64,000 nucleotides of DNA from contig JAEUTQ010000060.1 in assembly GCA_016787445.1 (NCBI GenBank), positions 1-64,000 on the forward strand, written 5' to 3'. Below, piece by piece: positions 8,720 to 18,214 of the stretch. Within the stretch, counting starts at the first letter, position 1. The number at the start of each line of letters is the position of its first letter. The translations under genes and the position numbers were made by a program. Origin of the DNA: Bacteroidia bacterium (lineage in GTDB: Bacteria; Bacteroidota; Bacteroidia; B-17B0; Aurantibacillaceae). The notes below the pieces were generated by a model. It did no database searches. It was not told the DNA's origin and saw only the letters and a list, made by a program, of their open reading frames with translations.

Positions 8720-10498
8720 TTATTTACTTATTGGCACCTCAATTATTACGTTCGTTCCCTTACCCGGGGTTGAATCAAAATGCACAGTACCGCTTAAAAA
8801 TTCTATCCTCGAAATTATGTTTTTTAATCCAATTCCGCCAAACTCATTTATCTTGCCCGTATCAAATCCCACACCGTTATCCTCAATCATCACCGTCAAC
8901 TCATCCTCATGACGAATTAATTGCAGATTTATGGTATTTGCCTTAGCGTGTTTGATAATATTATTGACAACTTCCTGAATGACACGGTATAGAACTGTTT
9001 CGGTTTGATCGTCTAAACGCTTTTCCATGCCAACAATTTCCAAATCCACTTTCAGATTAGGTAAATTCCCCATCTTCGTTACAAATTCCTTAACCGCACT
9101 GGCTAATCCCAATTTTAAGAGTGTGTTCGGCATCATACTGTGCGAAACCGTTCTTACTTCTTTGACCGAATCATCCACCAAACTTAAAGCATTAGCCATG
9201 GCTTCTTTTTCTTCCGGTGTGTTCAACTGTATTTTCGACTGCAGTGAACTTAAATTCAACTTGGCCGCCGACAAAATTTGACCAACACTGTCATGTAAAT
9301 CCTGGGCTATTCGTCTTCGCTCCTTCTCTTCCGCCTCCACAATTGCTTTGGTACGGATTTCCTTCTCTTTAGCTAATTCCGCATCTGCTTTTGCTTTTTG
9401 TTCTATTTGCTTTTTCTTATAATATTGATAAGAAATAAAAGCGAGAAGCAAAACGAAAATTATAATTGAAAGTATTACGATGTTCTTAATAAAATTGGAA
9501 TAACGTTGCGATTCTATCTCCGCTTTATTCTTTACCAATTCTAAATCCTTCTTCTCTGTTTGATATTTGGTAGTTAATTCATTTAATTGCTTTTCGCTCT
9601 CCAAAGTAAAAACAGAGTCCTTTAAATTAACATGTCGCTTATAAAAGTGTAAAGACTTTTCGTGCTCACCTAATTCTTCGTATGCCTTTGAGATATATAA
9701 AAAATTATTTGACAATAATTCTGCGTACTTCAAATCATAAGCAATCTGATTACTGCTATCAAGATAAGCAATGGCTTGTTTGTGCAACTTTGCGCTGTAA
9801 TAATTTACACCTAAGTCGGAATAATTAATTGCCAGAGCAAATGTATCTCGCATTCCTTTTCTTATTTCCAATGCTTTTTTCAGATAGACTTCAGCTTCAT
9901 TAAATTTTTGCTGCAAACTAAGAGCACCGGCAATGTTGTTTAAAGCATAAGCCACTCCTACTTTACTTCCCAGCTTTTCCGACATACCTAAGGATAAACG
10001 GTAACGCTCGAGCGCTTTTTCATACTCTCCGGCATATTCAAACACAACTCCTGATTCATTGTAAATAGCGGCAATATTGTTACTGTCTTTGAGCGTAACG
10101 TAAATACTCATCGCCTTATCATAATTTTCTTCGGCCTGTTTTAACTTACGTGTCTTACGGTAAAGTTTTGCTAAATCATTATAAGCAGCAGCTAATTCGG
10201 AGGGCTGATTCGCCCTTTCGAGAATAGTAATGGATTTAAAATAGAATTTAGAGGCGGCCTCATACTCACCTTTAAAATAATAGGCAACGCCAATGTTACG
10301 ATTAAACCAGGCTAATGAAACCGAATCACGTGAAGCTTCTGAAGCACGGATTCCTAAATCGCAAATCTCAATGGTTTTATCAAAATCACTTAAGCCAGCA
10401 TCCTGACAAGCTTTCTTAAGTGAATCAATCTTTGGAGTAACCGCAAATGCAGCAGCAGAAAATACGCTAATCAGAAAAATGAGTGCACTGTTTTTCAC
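8720..10498 (-). CDS. TPR-containing sensor histidine kinase (HisKA_3/NarL type)
   Basis: 592 residues. A signal peptide is followed by about seven TPR units (residues 30-300), a single membrane helix (about 337-357), a short coiled coil, then a HisKA_3 phosphoacceptor (RRRIAQDLHDSVGQ, His near residue 401) and an HATPase_c domain with N box (VNNIIKHA) and G boxes (DNGVGFD, GGIGLKNI). TPRs in the periplasm and a NarL-type kinase core are common in Bacteroidota. These kinases normally act on LuxR-type response regulators, but none is adjacent. It starts 30 nt downstream of a T9SS protein gene and is coupled to the K+ channel. Confidence 0.9.
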   Translation of the reverse strand: MKNSALIFLISVFSAAAFAVTPKIDSLKKACQDAGLSDFDKTIEICDLGIRASEASRDSVSLAWFNRNIGVAYYFKGEYEAASKFYFKSITILERANQPSELAAAYNDLAKLYRKTRKLKQAEENYDKAMSIYVTLKDSNNIAAIYNESGVVFEYAGEYEKALERYRLSLGMSEKLGSKVGVAYALNNIAGALSLQQKFNEAEVYLKKALEIRKGMRDTFALAINYSDLGVNYYSAKLHKQAIAYLDSSNQIAYDLKYAELLSNNFLYISKAYEELGEHEKSLHFYKRHVNLKDSVFTLESEKQLNELTTKYQTEKKDLELVKNKAEIESQRYSNFIKNIVILSIIIFVLLLAFISYQYYKKKQIEQKAKADAELAKEKEIRTKAIVEAEEKERRRIAQDLHDSVGQILSAAKLNLSSLQSKIQLNTPEEKEAMANALSLVDDSVKEVRTVSHSMMPNTLLKLGLASAVKEFVTKMGNLPNLKVDLEIVGMEKRLDDQTETVLYRVIQEVVNNIIKHAKANTINLQLIRHEDELTVMIEDNGVGFDTGKINEFGGIGLKNIISRIEFLSGTVHFDSTPGKGTNVIIEVPISK

Positions 10499-10528
10499 TC
10501 ACTAAAAATACTAATTAATAGCGATTCT

Positions 10529-11839
10529 TTACCGTGTAATGATCAGTTTTTTAGCCCGTGAATCGTTGATTTTTACGAAATAAACACCGGGTTGAATTTT
10601 ATTCAGCATTAATTTGACAGAGCTTTGTTTAAACGTTTGTTTATGGATGAGTCTCCCAGCATTATCAAAAACACAAACAACATTCTCCTTAGTACCTGAT
10701 TGCTCCGTTTCTATTACTATTTCATTGTCTGCGGGATTAGGATAAAACTTGAAGTTGTAATCGTATCCCGAAACCTCATCAACGCCCGATAAGTTACATG
10801 TTGGTGCCAATGTAGTAGTTTGTCCGCATGCCCACTGACTATACGGTATCGATTTTGACGCCGACCATAAATTAAAAGTATCTTGCTTTTGTGTAATAGT
10901 TGCCCATATAACTTTATTTTGTGCAACCATGACATTAATTGAATCTATAATTCGGGTTAAACTTGCTCTGAGGTTAAACTTTTTAAAATCTTTAAAGTTT
11001 ATCATTAAAGATGCGTTGTAAAATTTATTCGCCGGATAGGTTCCATTCGCAATTTTTGTGGCTTCATTTCTAATGTCAGAAATAATAGTTTGAATGTTTA
11101 AATTAGCCGTTGAATCTAAATTCCAAGCGCAACCATTACCTTGTATCCAAACAGTTTGATTGGGATCGTGACAATAAAAATCAATCGAATCATTTGTGCC
11201 TCTTGGTTTCCATGAACCATAATTATTGGCGTCGTGCGTATGCGGAGGAATACTTCCTGCGCCCCATAAAATATCCGGTTTCCATTTTTGGTAAACACCC
11301 GTTACTGTTGTTGTAAATGGAATCCAGTCACCGCCAATTGAATATGCAGAAGTAGGTGTTACTGTACTATTGTAATGTACAAAACCACCAACTGTTTTAC
11401 TGGATTTAGCTCCGGTACTATCAATTAAATGGGCTACATCGGCAATATTGTAAGTGTAACCTCCAATCGCCTGGGTTTTATACCTCGGATCAATTTCTAC
11501 GACTCTGCCATAGGGCGCTCCTCCCAATTTGTAGGCGTATTCAAGAATATCCACGCTTGATGTAGCTGCCGCTTCAGCATGTAAACAACCGAAAACAAAC
11601 TTCTGACATGTTTGCAAGTTGTATTTTGCACCTTTTGCATAAATCATGTCAACTATTTTTCTTAAGGTATCCTTTGTTTGATGGTAGAATGTATATGAAG
11701 GTCCTGTGTCGTATGGCTCCGCATTCCATCCTGCAGATGTCATCTCATTATGTGAAGTGATTGTTATGTACAATTTTGGTGTTTGCGCATTAATTACATA
11801 TGCCATACAAACTAATGCCATTATTACTAACTTTTTCAT
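10529..11839 (-). CDS. Secreted protein of unrecognised family with T9SS type A sorting domain
   Basis: 436 residues. It has a signal peptide (about 1-18, ending VINAQ). The body begins PKLYITITSHNEM and continues with LRKIVDMIYAKGAKYNLQT and VFGCLHAEAAATSS. The YITITSHNE start followed by a helix with His/Glu-rich loops suggests a TIM-barrel-like or deacetylase-like fold, but I cannot assign it. The last 70 residues (FKFYPNPADNEIVI ... IQPGVYFVKIND ... KKLIITR) form a T9SS type A sorting domain. It is divergent from rimO and sits 30 nt upstream of the TPR kinase on the same strand, so the two could share a transcript. Confidence 0.8.
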   Translation of the reverse strand: MKKLVIMALVCMAYVINAQTPKLYITITSHNEMTSAGWNAEPYDTGPSYTFYHQTKDTLRKIVDMIYAKGAKYNLQTCQKFVFGCLHAEAAATSSVDILEYAYKLGGAPYGRVVEIDPRYKTQAIGGYTYNIADVAHLIDSTGAKSSKTVGGFVHYNSTVTPTSAYSIGGDWIPFTTTVTGVYQKWKPDILWGAGSIPPHTHDANNYGSWKPRGTNDSIDFYCHDPNQTVWIQGNGCAWNLDSTANLNIQTIISDIRNEATKIANGTYPANKFYNASLMINFKDFKKFNLRASLTRIIDSINVMVAQNKVIWATITQKQDTFNLWSASKSIPYSQWACGQTTTLAPTCNLSGVDEVSGYDYNFKFYPNPADNEIVIETEQSGTKENVVCVFDNAGRLIHKQTFKQSSVKLMLNKIQPGVYFVKINDSRAKKLIITR

Positions 11840-11891
11840 ATACTAAATTTGTATACGAATATAAGCCTTTAAACGATTATTCCAAATTAAA

Positions 11892-11924
11892 TTGGTCAGT
11901 ACAGCTGTAAAATTGGTATCTTTG
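11892..11924 (+). promoter_or_regulatory. Putative rimO promoter, near-leaderless
   Basis: TTG at 11892-11894 and TATCTTTG at 11917-11924 are 22 nt apart, matching the Bacteroidota -33/-7 pattern. The -7 box ends 6 nt before the rimO ATG at 11931, so the transcript should start at about the start codon. Confidence 0.5.
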
Positions 11925-11930
11925 TTTTCA

Positions 11931-13244
11931 ATGAAAGCGCGCACACTTAAAAAAAATAAAGTAAATGTAGTTACACTGGGTTGCAGCAAAAATATTGTTG
12001 ACAGCGAAGTGCTGATGGGACAATTAAAAGCCAATAATTTCACGGTTGAACATGAAAGCAAAGATGATGACCATAACATTGTTATCATTAACACCTGCGG
12101 CTTTGTTGAAAATGCCAAGCAAGAAAGCATTGATACCATTCTACGTTATGTAGACGCAAAGAAAGACGGGCTGGTTGAGAAAGTTTACGTGACCGGATGT
12201 TTAAGCGAACGTTACAAATCAGATTTGGAAAAAGAAATTCCGGATGTGGACGCTTATTTTGGTACACGTGAACTGCCTAAGATTTTAAAAACATTAAAAG
12301 CGGATTATAAACATGAATTAGTAGGTGAACGATTACTTACAACACCGCATCACTATGCTTATTTTAAAATCAGTGAAGGTTGTGATCGTCCGTGTAGCTT
12401 TTGTGCGATTCCTTTAATGCGCGGCGGACATGTTTCGGTGCCTAAAGAAGAATTGATAGCGCGCGCCAAAAAATTAGCCGCTAATGGTACTAAAGAATTA
12501 TTACTGATTGCGCAAGATCTTACTTATTACGGATTGGACATTTACAAAAAACGTGAGCTCGCCGATCTGGTAGATCGCTTAAGCGATGTTGAAGGTATTG
12601 ATTGGATCCGATTGCATTACGCTTTTCCAAGTGGCTTCCCAATGGAAGTGCTAGACGTGATGAACAAAAAAGTAAATGTTTGTAATTACCTGGATATGCC
12701 TTTGCAGCACATCAGCGACAATATGCTTAAAAGCATGAAACGTGGTACTACTAAACAAAAAACCATTGATTTGGTAAATCAAATTCGTGATAAGGTACCC
12801 GGAATTGCCATTCGCACGACGTTAATTGCAGGTTATCCCGGAGAAACACAAAAAGATCACGAAGAAATGTTACGTTGGGTGGAAGATACTAAGTTCGACC
12901 GCTTAGGAATTTTTACTTATTCACATGAAGAAAATACTTCCGCGTTTTTATTAAAAGATGATGTGAGTGAAAAAATTAAACGTCAGCGTGCCGATGCGGT
13001 AATGGCCGCACAACAAGAAATTTCTTATACCCTTAATCAAAATAAAATCGGACAAACATTTAATGTTTTATTCGACCGAAAAGAAAACGATTTTTTCATT
13101 GGAAGAACCGAGTTTGATAGTCCGGATGTAGATAACGAGGTGCTGGTTAAAGCTACCAAAGATATTTATGCGCGAATTGGCGATTTTGCCAAAGTGAAAA
13201 TCAATGATGCCAGCGATTTTGATTTATACGGCGATTTAGTTTAA
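11931..13244 (+). CDS. rimO: Ribosomal protein uS12 methylthiotransferase RimO
   Basis: 437 residues from the ATG at 11931; an in-frame TTG at 11892 lies inside the promoter and is rejected. The N-terminal UPF0004 domain has LGCSKNIVDSEVLMG and its Cys residues for the auxiliary cluster (C in LGCSKN, INTCGF, VTGCLSE). The radical SAM motif CDRPCSFC (C-x3-C-x2-C, about residue 145) is followed by the C-terminal TRAM domain. LGCSKN rather than LGCQMN favours RimO over MiaB. The enzyme methylthiolates the conserved Asp of ribosomal protein S12. Length is normal for the family. It is followed 8 nt later by a DUF2306 gene. Confidence 0.95.
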   Translation: MKARTLKKNKVNVVTLGCSKNIVDSEVLMGQLKANNFTVEHESKDDDHNIVIINTCGFVENAKQESIDTILRYVDAKKDGLVEKVYVTGCLSERYKSDLEKEIPDVDAYFGTRELPKILKTLKADYKHELVGERLLTTPHHYAYFKISEGCDRPCSFCAIPLMRGGHVSVPKEELIARAKKLAANGTKELLLIAQDLTYYGLDIYKKRELADLVDRLSDVEGIDWIRLHYAFPSGFPMEVLDVMNKKVNVCNYLDMPLQHISDNMLKSMKRGTTKQKTIDLVNQIRDKVPGIAIRTTLIAGYPGETQKDHEEMLRWVEDTKFDRLGIFTYSHEENTSAFLLKDDVSEKIKRQRADAVMAAQQEISYTLNQNKIGQTFNVLFDRKENDFFIGRTEFDSPDVDNEVLVKATKDIYARIGDFAKVKINDASDFDLYGDLV

Positions 13245-13252
13245 ATTATTTA

Positions 13253-13915
13253 ATGGAGTTAATTATTCGGATAGCAATAATCATTCATATTATTGCCGGA
13301 ATTGGCGCATTATTATCAGGTGCTATAGCATTCGGATTGCGCAAAAACACACCTAAACATAAACCGGTTGGAAAAATTTATTTTTGGTGCATGACGGTTA
13401 TATTTATTACCGGGGTTTTCCTTTCCTTTGCACGCGGACTTTTGTTCTTCTTTTATATAGCGGTATTTACTTACTACTCCACCATTATCGCCTACCGTTC
13501 ACTAAAACTGAAAAATCTACACAATGGACAAAAACCATTACTAACCGATTGGTTGATTGAAATAATTGCTGCGCTAACATTTATTGGTTTGGTAGTTTTC
13601 TCTATAGTTGCCTATCTTAAAAATCATAATGCGGGCGCTATTATTCCACTCGTATTCGGATTTATCGGGTTGTGGGGAAGCTATACCAACATTAAACTGT
13701 TTTTAATAGGTCCAAAGGAGACGCTTTATTGGTATAAAAAACATATTGGTAACATGATGGGCAGTTACATCGGAGGAATTACAGCGTTTCTTGTGAATCA
13801 AATGGAACACATTCCCTTGAATCCAATAATACTTTGGCTGGGACCAACAGTTATTATTGTGCCTGCCATTGTATTGGAATTAAAGAAAGTGAAAAGTGTT
13901 CCTATTGAAAAGTAG
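13253..13915 (+). CDS. DUF2306-type multi-pass membrane protein
   Basis: 220 residues with six or seven hydrophobic helices (for example IRIAIIIHIIAGIGALLSG, FWCMTVIFITGVFLS, LTFIGLVVFSIVAYL). The early HIIAGIGALLSGAIAF and the spaced His residues resemble DUF2306 family proteins of unknown role. It starts 8 nt after rimO and is probably co-transcribed with it, although a functional link is unlikely. It converges with the SET gene. Confidence 0.7.
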   Translation: MELIIRIAIIIHIIAGIGALLSGAIAFGLRKNTPKHKPVGKIYFWCMTVIFITGVFLSFARGLLFFFYIAVFTYYSTIIAYRSLKLKNLHNGQKPLLTDWLIEIIAALTFIGLVVFSIVAYLKNHNAGAIIPLVFGFIGLWGSYTNIKLFLIGPKETLYWYKKHIGNMMGSYIGGITAFLVNQMEHIPLNPIILWLGPTVIIVPAIVLELKKVKSVPIEK

Positions 13916-13917
13916 GA

Positions 13918-14340
13918 TTATTTTGGTTTCTTCTCAAAGCCATGCTTAATATTGTAGCGCACAGCATCCCAATATTCTTTCGTATAGTCTACAAAAATTT
14001 CTTCGCCTGCTTTGATATCGCGCGTAGCCTGAATGTAACACTTCTTTCCAACTATTTCGTAAACGCAATTATTTTTTAATCCTTTTACACGACTCATCCC
14101 TTCGGCATCATTCGCATAACGCGCCTTATACTGTGGTGTAGGAAATGCATCAATACATCTTTCCTTACTGATAAAAAACAAATATCCGTCTTCGCATTTA
14201 TCAACGCGTTCCTGGTATTGCTTCCATTTAATGATTTCGCCTCTGTACTCAATAATACGAGCATCTTTCTTAATTGCTTTTGTGGTAAAGAGGCCTTTGC
14301 CTGCTTTTGGTAACCTGGATTTTTTTACGATAAGTGCCAT
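13918..14340 (-). CDS. SET-domain protein-lysine methyltransferase-like protein
   Basis: 140 residues, essentially one SET domain. KAGKGLFTTKAIKKDARIIEY is split by the usual first SET motif (G.GLF, I..YRGE); RYANDAEG replaces the eukaryotic R(F)xNHxC; GEEIFVDYTKEYW matches the last motif (GEEL..DY). Bacterial homologues are SAM-dependent, with mostly unknown protein targets. Pre- and post-SET Cys clusters are absent, as is usual in bacteria. It is a single gene with its own promoter-like box. Confidence 0.85.
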   Translation of the reverse strand: MALIVKKSRLPKAGKGLFTTKAIKKDARIIEYRGEIIKWKQYQERVDKCEDGYLFFISKERCIDAFPTPQYKARYANDAEGMSRVKGLKNNCVYEIVGKKCYIQATRDIKAGEEIFVDYTKEYWDAVRYNIKHGFEKKPK

Positions 14341-14353
14341 AGAATAACGGCGA

Positions 14354-14361
14354 CAAAAATA
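14354..14361 (-). promoter_or_regulatory. Putative -7 element for the SET gene
   Basis: On the minus strand the sequence reads TATTTTTG, ending 13 nt upstream of the ATG at 14340. No clear -33 TTG was seen. Confidence 0.33.
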
Positions 14362-14404
14362 GTATTTTTTGTTGTTCTAAAAATTTAAATGATAATTAGT
14401 TTCA

Positions 14405-15100
14405 TTATTTTGAGATAACCTCGTTGTAAAGTTTATCCGGTTCGCCGAATTGATACCCTGATTCGTTAAAATAAATCACTTTATCCACGTGTTTAAACAT
14501 GATGTCGATGTCGTGTGAAGAAATCACAATTGTTTTTCCTTGTTCCTTTGACAATTGTTTTAACAAAGTAAATAAGGCCACTCTGGATTTATAATCCAAA
14601 AACGCTGTGGGTTCATCCATTAATATAACAGAGGTTTGCTGTGCCAATGCCTTTGCAATTAAAACTTTTTGTTTTTGTCCGTCACTCAATTCATCATAAG
14701 ATCGCTCGCATAATTCAAAAATACCAATAGAGTTCATACTCGATTGAACAATAGCCCTATCTTCTTCTGTTAAAAAACCAAATGAATTGAGGTACGGAAT
14801 TCTTCCGCTTGCCACCACATCAAATGCAGTAAGATTGAAGCCTGATATTTTATCGGTTAATACCACTGCTACTTGCGAAGCTAACTGAGCTGCTGTCAAC
14901 TCAGCAACATTTTTCCCATCAATTAATAAAGTTCCTTTAAGCAACGGAATAACACCACATATAGTTTTCAGTAAAGTTGATTTACCACAACCATTATTAC
15001 CTGCCAGCGCTATAAATTGTCCGGCATCAATACTCAACGTAATTCCGGCTTGAACGACTTTACTGGTGTAACCAATATGGATATCCTTCAACTCCAGCAT
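14405..15100 (-). CDS. ABC transporter ATP-binding protein, FecE/BtuD type
   Basis: 231 residues. Walker A GNNGCGKST (about 34-42), Q-loop region, ABC signature LSDGQ (the usual LSGGQ with G to D), Walker B VILMDEPTAFLD, and the H-loop SSHDID are all present. It pairs with the FecCD-type permease, whose stop overlaps its ATG by one base. It should energise uptake of an iron-siderophore, haem or cobalamin-like substrate across the inner membrane. Confidence 0.9.
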   Translation of the reverse strand: MLELKDIHIGYTSKVVQAGITLSIDAGQFIALAGNNGCGKSTLLKTICGVIPLLKGTLLIDGKNVAELTAAQLASQVAVVLTDKISGFNLTAFDVVASGRIPYLNSFGFLTEEDRAIVQSSMNSIGIFELCERSYDELSDGQKQKVLIAKALAQQTSVILMDEPTAFLDYKSRVALFTLLKQLSKEQGKTIVISSHDIDIMFKHVDKVIYFNESGYQFGEPDKLYNEVISK

Positions 15101-16083
15101 TACGATAATGTTTTTGATTTAAACAATAAATAAATAACAACCGGAGAGCCGATCAATGTGGTTAAGGTATTAATTGGCAACAAATAATTTGAACTTAACC
15201 ATTGACAAATGCAATCACACAATAACAGCGTGAATGCACCTAATAAGAATGAATAAATAATTTGATGTAATTGATGTGATGTTTTAAATATTAATCGCGA
15301 GGCAATCGGAACCGACAAACCTACAAACGCAATTGGACCGCAAAACGCGGTGATAATTCCGGTTAAACAAGCGGTGATGACAATAATTAAAATTCTTAAG
15401 CGATTTACATTGATTCCCAAATTTTGAGCATACGCTTCATTTAGCAATAAAGCATTTAATGATTTTGACAGGAACAGAGTACACACGACTAACAATAAAA
15501 CCACTATAATCACTATTTTCACATCCGACATGGTTGTGTTACTTACTGAGCCCATTCCCCACACAATAAAACTTTTTAAGCTCGCGGGATTGGAAACGTA
15601 TTCGATAATTCCTTGTGCTGCACCTAAAATTTGAGAGAACATCACACCAACTAACAATACCGTAATGTTACTTTTACTTCTTTTTGAAATAAATAAAACA
15701 AACAGCATCACCAATAAAGCACCACTTATCGCTGCAAAACTGATCAAAGATTTTCCGGCTAAATAATCGGTGATACCGCCAAATAACATCATAGCAATGG
15801 CCACTGCTAATCCGGCGCCACTGCTTACGCCCAGCACATATGGCCCCGCTAATGGATTACGAAAAAGTGTTTGCATTAAAAGTCCGGCCACAGCCAATCC
15901 GCCTCCGGCTAAAATGGCAGTTATTGATTTTGGCAAACGAATATCAAAGAAAATGGTGCGTGCCGTTCCGGAACTAACTTCACTCCAGGTTAACACTGTA
16001 CTCCCGTAAAAGAGATTTAAATAAAATAATACGACGAGTCCGCCAAGCAGTACGAAACAATTTATGAGTGGAGATTTTGCCAC
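15100..16083 (-). CDS. FecCD-family ABC transporter permease
   Basis: 327 residues with about nine to ten hydrophobic helices. Family hallmarks are visible: FFDIRLPKSITAILAGGGLAV divided by RLP, LMQTLFRNPLAGPYVLG (the conserved NPLA-P-LG), FCGPIAFVGLSVP, and TTLIGSPVVIYLL. Members form the homodimeric channel of type II importers for siderophores, haem and vitamin B12. It is coupled to the ATPase gene and lies 8 nt after the binding-protein gene. Confidence 0.92.
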   Translation of the reverse strand: MAKSPLINCFVLLGGLVVLFYLNLFYGSTVLTWSEVSSGTARTIFFDIRLPKSITAILAGGGLAVAGLLMQTLFRNPLAGPYVLGVSSGAGLAVAIAMMLFGGITDYLAGKSLISFAAISGALLVMLFVLFISKRSKSNITVLLVGVMFSQILGAAQGIIEYVSNPASLKSFIVWGMGSVSNTTMSDVKIVIIVVLLLVVCTLFLSKSLNALLLNEAYAQNLGINVNRLRILIIVITACLTGIITAFCGPIAFVGLSVPIASRLIFKTSHQLHQIIYSFLLGAFTLLLCDCICQWLSSNYLLPINTLTTLIGSPVVIYLLFKSKTLS

Positions 16084-16091
16084 GCCTAAAA

Positions 16092-17255
16092 TTAGTTAAT
16101 CTTTTTATAATACTTAAGCTGATGTTGCGGCAAGAGTTGAGGATGAAAAATCGCGATTAAATCAGCCAGTAATTCATCGGGATTCGTCATTCCTTCCGCC
16201 CAATAAATACTGTATCCCTTATCGTTAGCATGAAGTGTGTTGTTATACAATTGACCTGTTTTAAATGCATTAAATAAAGCATAACGTTCGTCGAATGCCA
16301 GTAAATCTTTTTTAGTATTGATATTGACGAATAAATTTAACCAGTAATCAGCCCCACCAGCCTTTTTGTAAACCTGCTCAAAATTCAAAGGGATGCTTCC
16401 CGTTTGATTCTCGTCTTTCCACAAATAATTTGCCCCGGCATCCTTTAAAAGATGTGCCATGAAACTTTTCCCTCCGGGTACATACCACGCATCTGCATAC
16501 TTTATTTCAGTAAGTACACTGGGTTTACTATGAACTGTATCCGTCATGCCTTTTAATTTCATGTAATTGGTTTCTGTTACAAGAAACAACGAATCAGCCA
16601 AGGTTGATTTATCAAAAAAAGCAGCAATGAATTTTATCCACTCGGCACGTGCTAAAGGATGTTCTTCCAAATGATCAAGCGTAACGGCCACCGGAATTTT
16701 TGAAGAAAGTATTTTTTCATGTACATCATCCTTTGGATTCCCCATGCCAAAGGTTAATAACAAACCGGGATTCAATATCAACGTTTTTTCAATGTTAATT
16801 TCAGGACTCTTTGCAATTTCAACAATTTGTTTGCTACGTACCTTATCAAGAATATACGTGTTGTTATAATAATCGGCATTTTCAATGGCCACAACTTTAT
16901 CAAGTAAATTCATTTTATCGAGCATGGAAGCATAAACAGAACTTAAACAAGCTATGCTCTTAACAGGGATATTTATGTAATAAGAATTTTTGAATTGCAG
17001 GTCAGGTTGCCGATCGCCTTTATATAATACAAAAGTTGCTGTCGTATCCTTCGAATCCCTTTTGCCAAAAATAAAAAGCACTTTACAATTGTCAGTCTCT
17101 GCAATTGAAAAACGTTGTGCATAACGAATGCTTGAATCCGCCTTCAAGGATTTTGCAGACACGTTTTCAGCAGTGACCGTTTCATTTGGAGTGCAGGATG
17201 GCACAACTAAAACAATTACGGCAATTAAACAACTAAATAGTAATCGTAAATACAC
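16092..17255 (-). CDS. Lipoprotein substrate-binding protein of the FecCD-type importer
   Basis: 387 residues from a GTG at 17255, chosen because it yields a proper lipoprotein signal (MYLRLLFSCLIAVIVLVVPSC, Cys21); an upstream in-frame start at 17309 would add 18 residues without function. The gene start overlaps the end of the kinase gene by 23 nt. The mature part shows the TroA/BtuF-like two-lobe pattern: SIACLSSVYASMLDKMNLLDKVVAI, then PGLLLTFGMG and a long helix, then LLKDAGANYLW. It would deliver an iron chelate, haem or cobalamin to the permease; the ligand is not readable from sequence. No TonB receptor is in the window. Confidence 0.87.
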   Translation of the reverse strand: MYLRLLFSCLIAVIVLVVPSCTPNETVTAENVSAKSLKADSSIRYAQRFSIAETDNCKVLFIFGKRDSKDTTATFVLYKGDRQPDLQFKNSYYINIPVKSIACLSSVYASMLDKMNLLDKVVAIENADYYNNTYILDKVRSKQIVEIAKSPEINIEKTLILNPGLLLTFGMGNPKDDVHEKILSSKIPVAVTLDHLEEHPLARAEWIKFIAAFFDKSTLADSLFLVTETNYMKLKGMTDTVHSKPSVLTEIKYADAWYVPGGKSFMAHLLKDAGANYLWKDENQTGSIPLNFEQVYKKAGGADYWLNLFVNINTKKDLLAFDERYALFNAFKTGQLYNNTLHANDKGYSIYWAEGMTNPDELLADLIAIFHPQLLPQHQLKYYKKIN

Positions 17256-18204
17256 TTCCTTTTGGTTGATTAGATGATAATAAAATTTTTCCGCCATGTG
17301 CATCCACAATTGTTTTCACAATGTAAAGTCCAAGACCGGTGCCTTTAGTTTTACGTGTTTCTTCGTTCCCTACTCTATAAAACTTCTCGAATATTTTTTC
17401 TCTTTGCTCTGCCTCTACACCGATGCCGTTATCCGAAATCTTTAGTTTTGCATGTTGACCTTCCTGTTTAAGTTCAAAGCTAACTTTGGGGTTTTCCTGT
17501 GAATATTTAAAGGCATTATCAATAAGATTAATAATGATGGAAGGGAATAAAACCTTATCCGTTAAAACATAAACATCCGATTCAATGTTCACTAATAAAC
17601 TTCCATCATTCGCTCTTTCCTTATAATAACTTTCAATGATATCCTTTGCTAAATCACTTAGATTTATCCTTTCGGTATTCATGAGTAGATCATTCTTATC
17701 AGCGCGACTTGCCAGCAATACATCTTCAATTAAACGGTTCAATCGATTCGTCTCCTTTAACGCATTTTGCAATAATTGCTCGCGCTTATCCTCATCCAAT
17801 TGTTTGTGCTTTAATAATGTTTGCAGCTGAAGCTTTGTAGCAGCGATTGGTGTTTTTAATTCATGTGTTACGCTCAGCACAAAGTTTTTTTGCTGTGATA
17901 CTAATTGCGTTTCTGTTTCATAAGCTTTACGAATACGGTAAATTCCATACAGTAACAATAATAAAAACACGGTGCCCTCACCCGCAATCATATAGATTTT
18001 TAATTTTTTAGTTTTGAGTAATTGATTTATTTCCAATTGCATTTGTTGAGGATCGGTGGAAGTAAGCGCTACAATTTTTTGCTTTTCATTGATGATTTCG
18101 GAGGTTTGCTTCACCATTAAAATCTCCCACCACAAAAATTGTAAAATGATATATGCAAAAAGTATCGTAAAAATAAATATGGAACGGGAGCGCTTTCTCA
18201 TCAA
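17233..18204 (-). CDS. Two-TM sensor histidine kinase
   Basis: 323 residues. Two membrane helices (about 9-28 and 70-90) bracket a short periplasmic segment. The HisKA phosphoacceptor is VTHELKTPIAATKL (His near 111). The HATPase_c domain shows the N box (NLIDNAFKYS), G1 (DNGIGV) and G2 (GTGLGLYIVK). No response regulator is adjacent. It follows mfd by 10 nt and overlaps the importer's binding-protein gene, so it may sense conditions linked to metal uptake (inference). Confidence 0.9.
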   Translation of the reverse strand: MMRKRSRSIFIFTILFAYIILQFLWWEILMVKQTSEIINEKQKIVALTSTDPQQMQLEINQLLKTKKLKIYMIAGEGTVFLLLLLYGIYRIRKAYETETQLVSQQKNFVLSVTHELKTPIAATKLQLQTLLKHKQLDEDKREQLLQNALKETNRLNRLIEDVLLASRADKNDLLMNTERINLSDLAKDIIESYYKERANDGSLLVNIESDVYVLTDKVLFPSIIINLIDNAFKYSQENPKVSFELKQEGQHAKLKISDNGIGVEAEQREKIFEKFYRVGNEETRKTKGTGLGLYIVKTIVDAHGGKILLSSNQPKGSVFTITI

Positions 18205-18214
18205 TTAATCAAAT

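Noticed and set aside
17256-17309. Earlier start for the ABC binding lipoprotein
   Set aside because: It would put 18 polar residues before a perfect lipoprotein signal that begins at the GTG at 17255.
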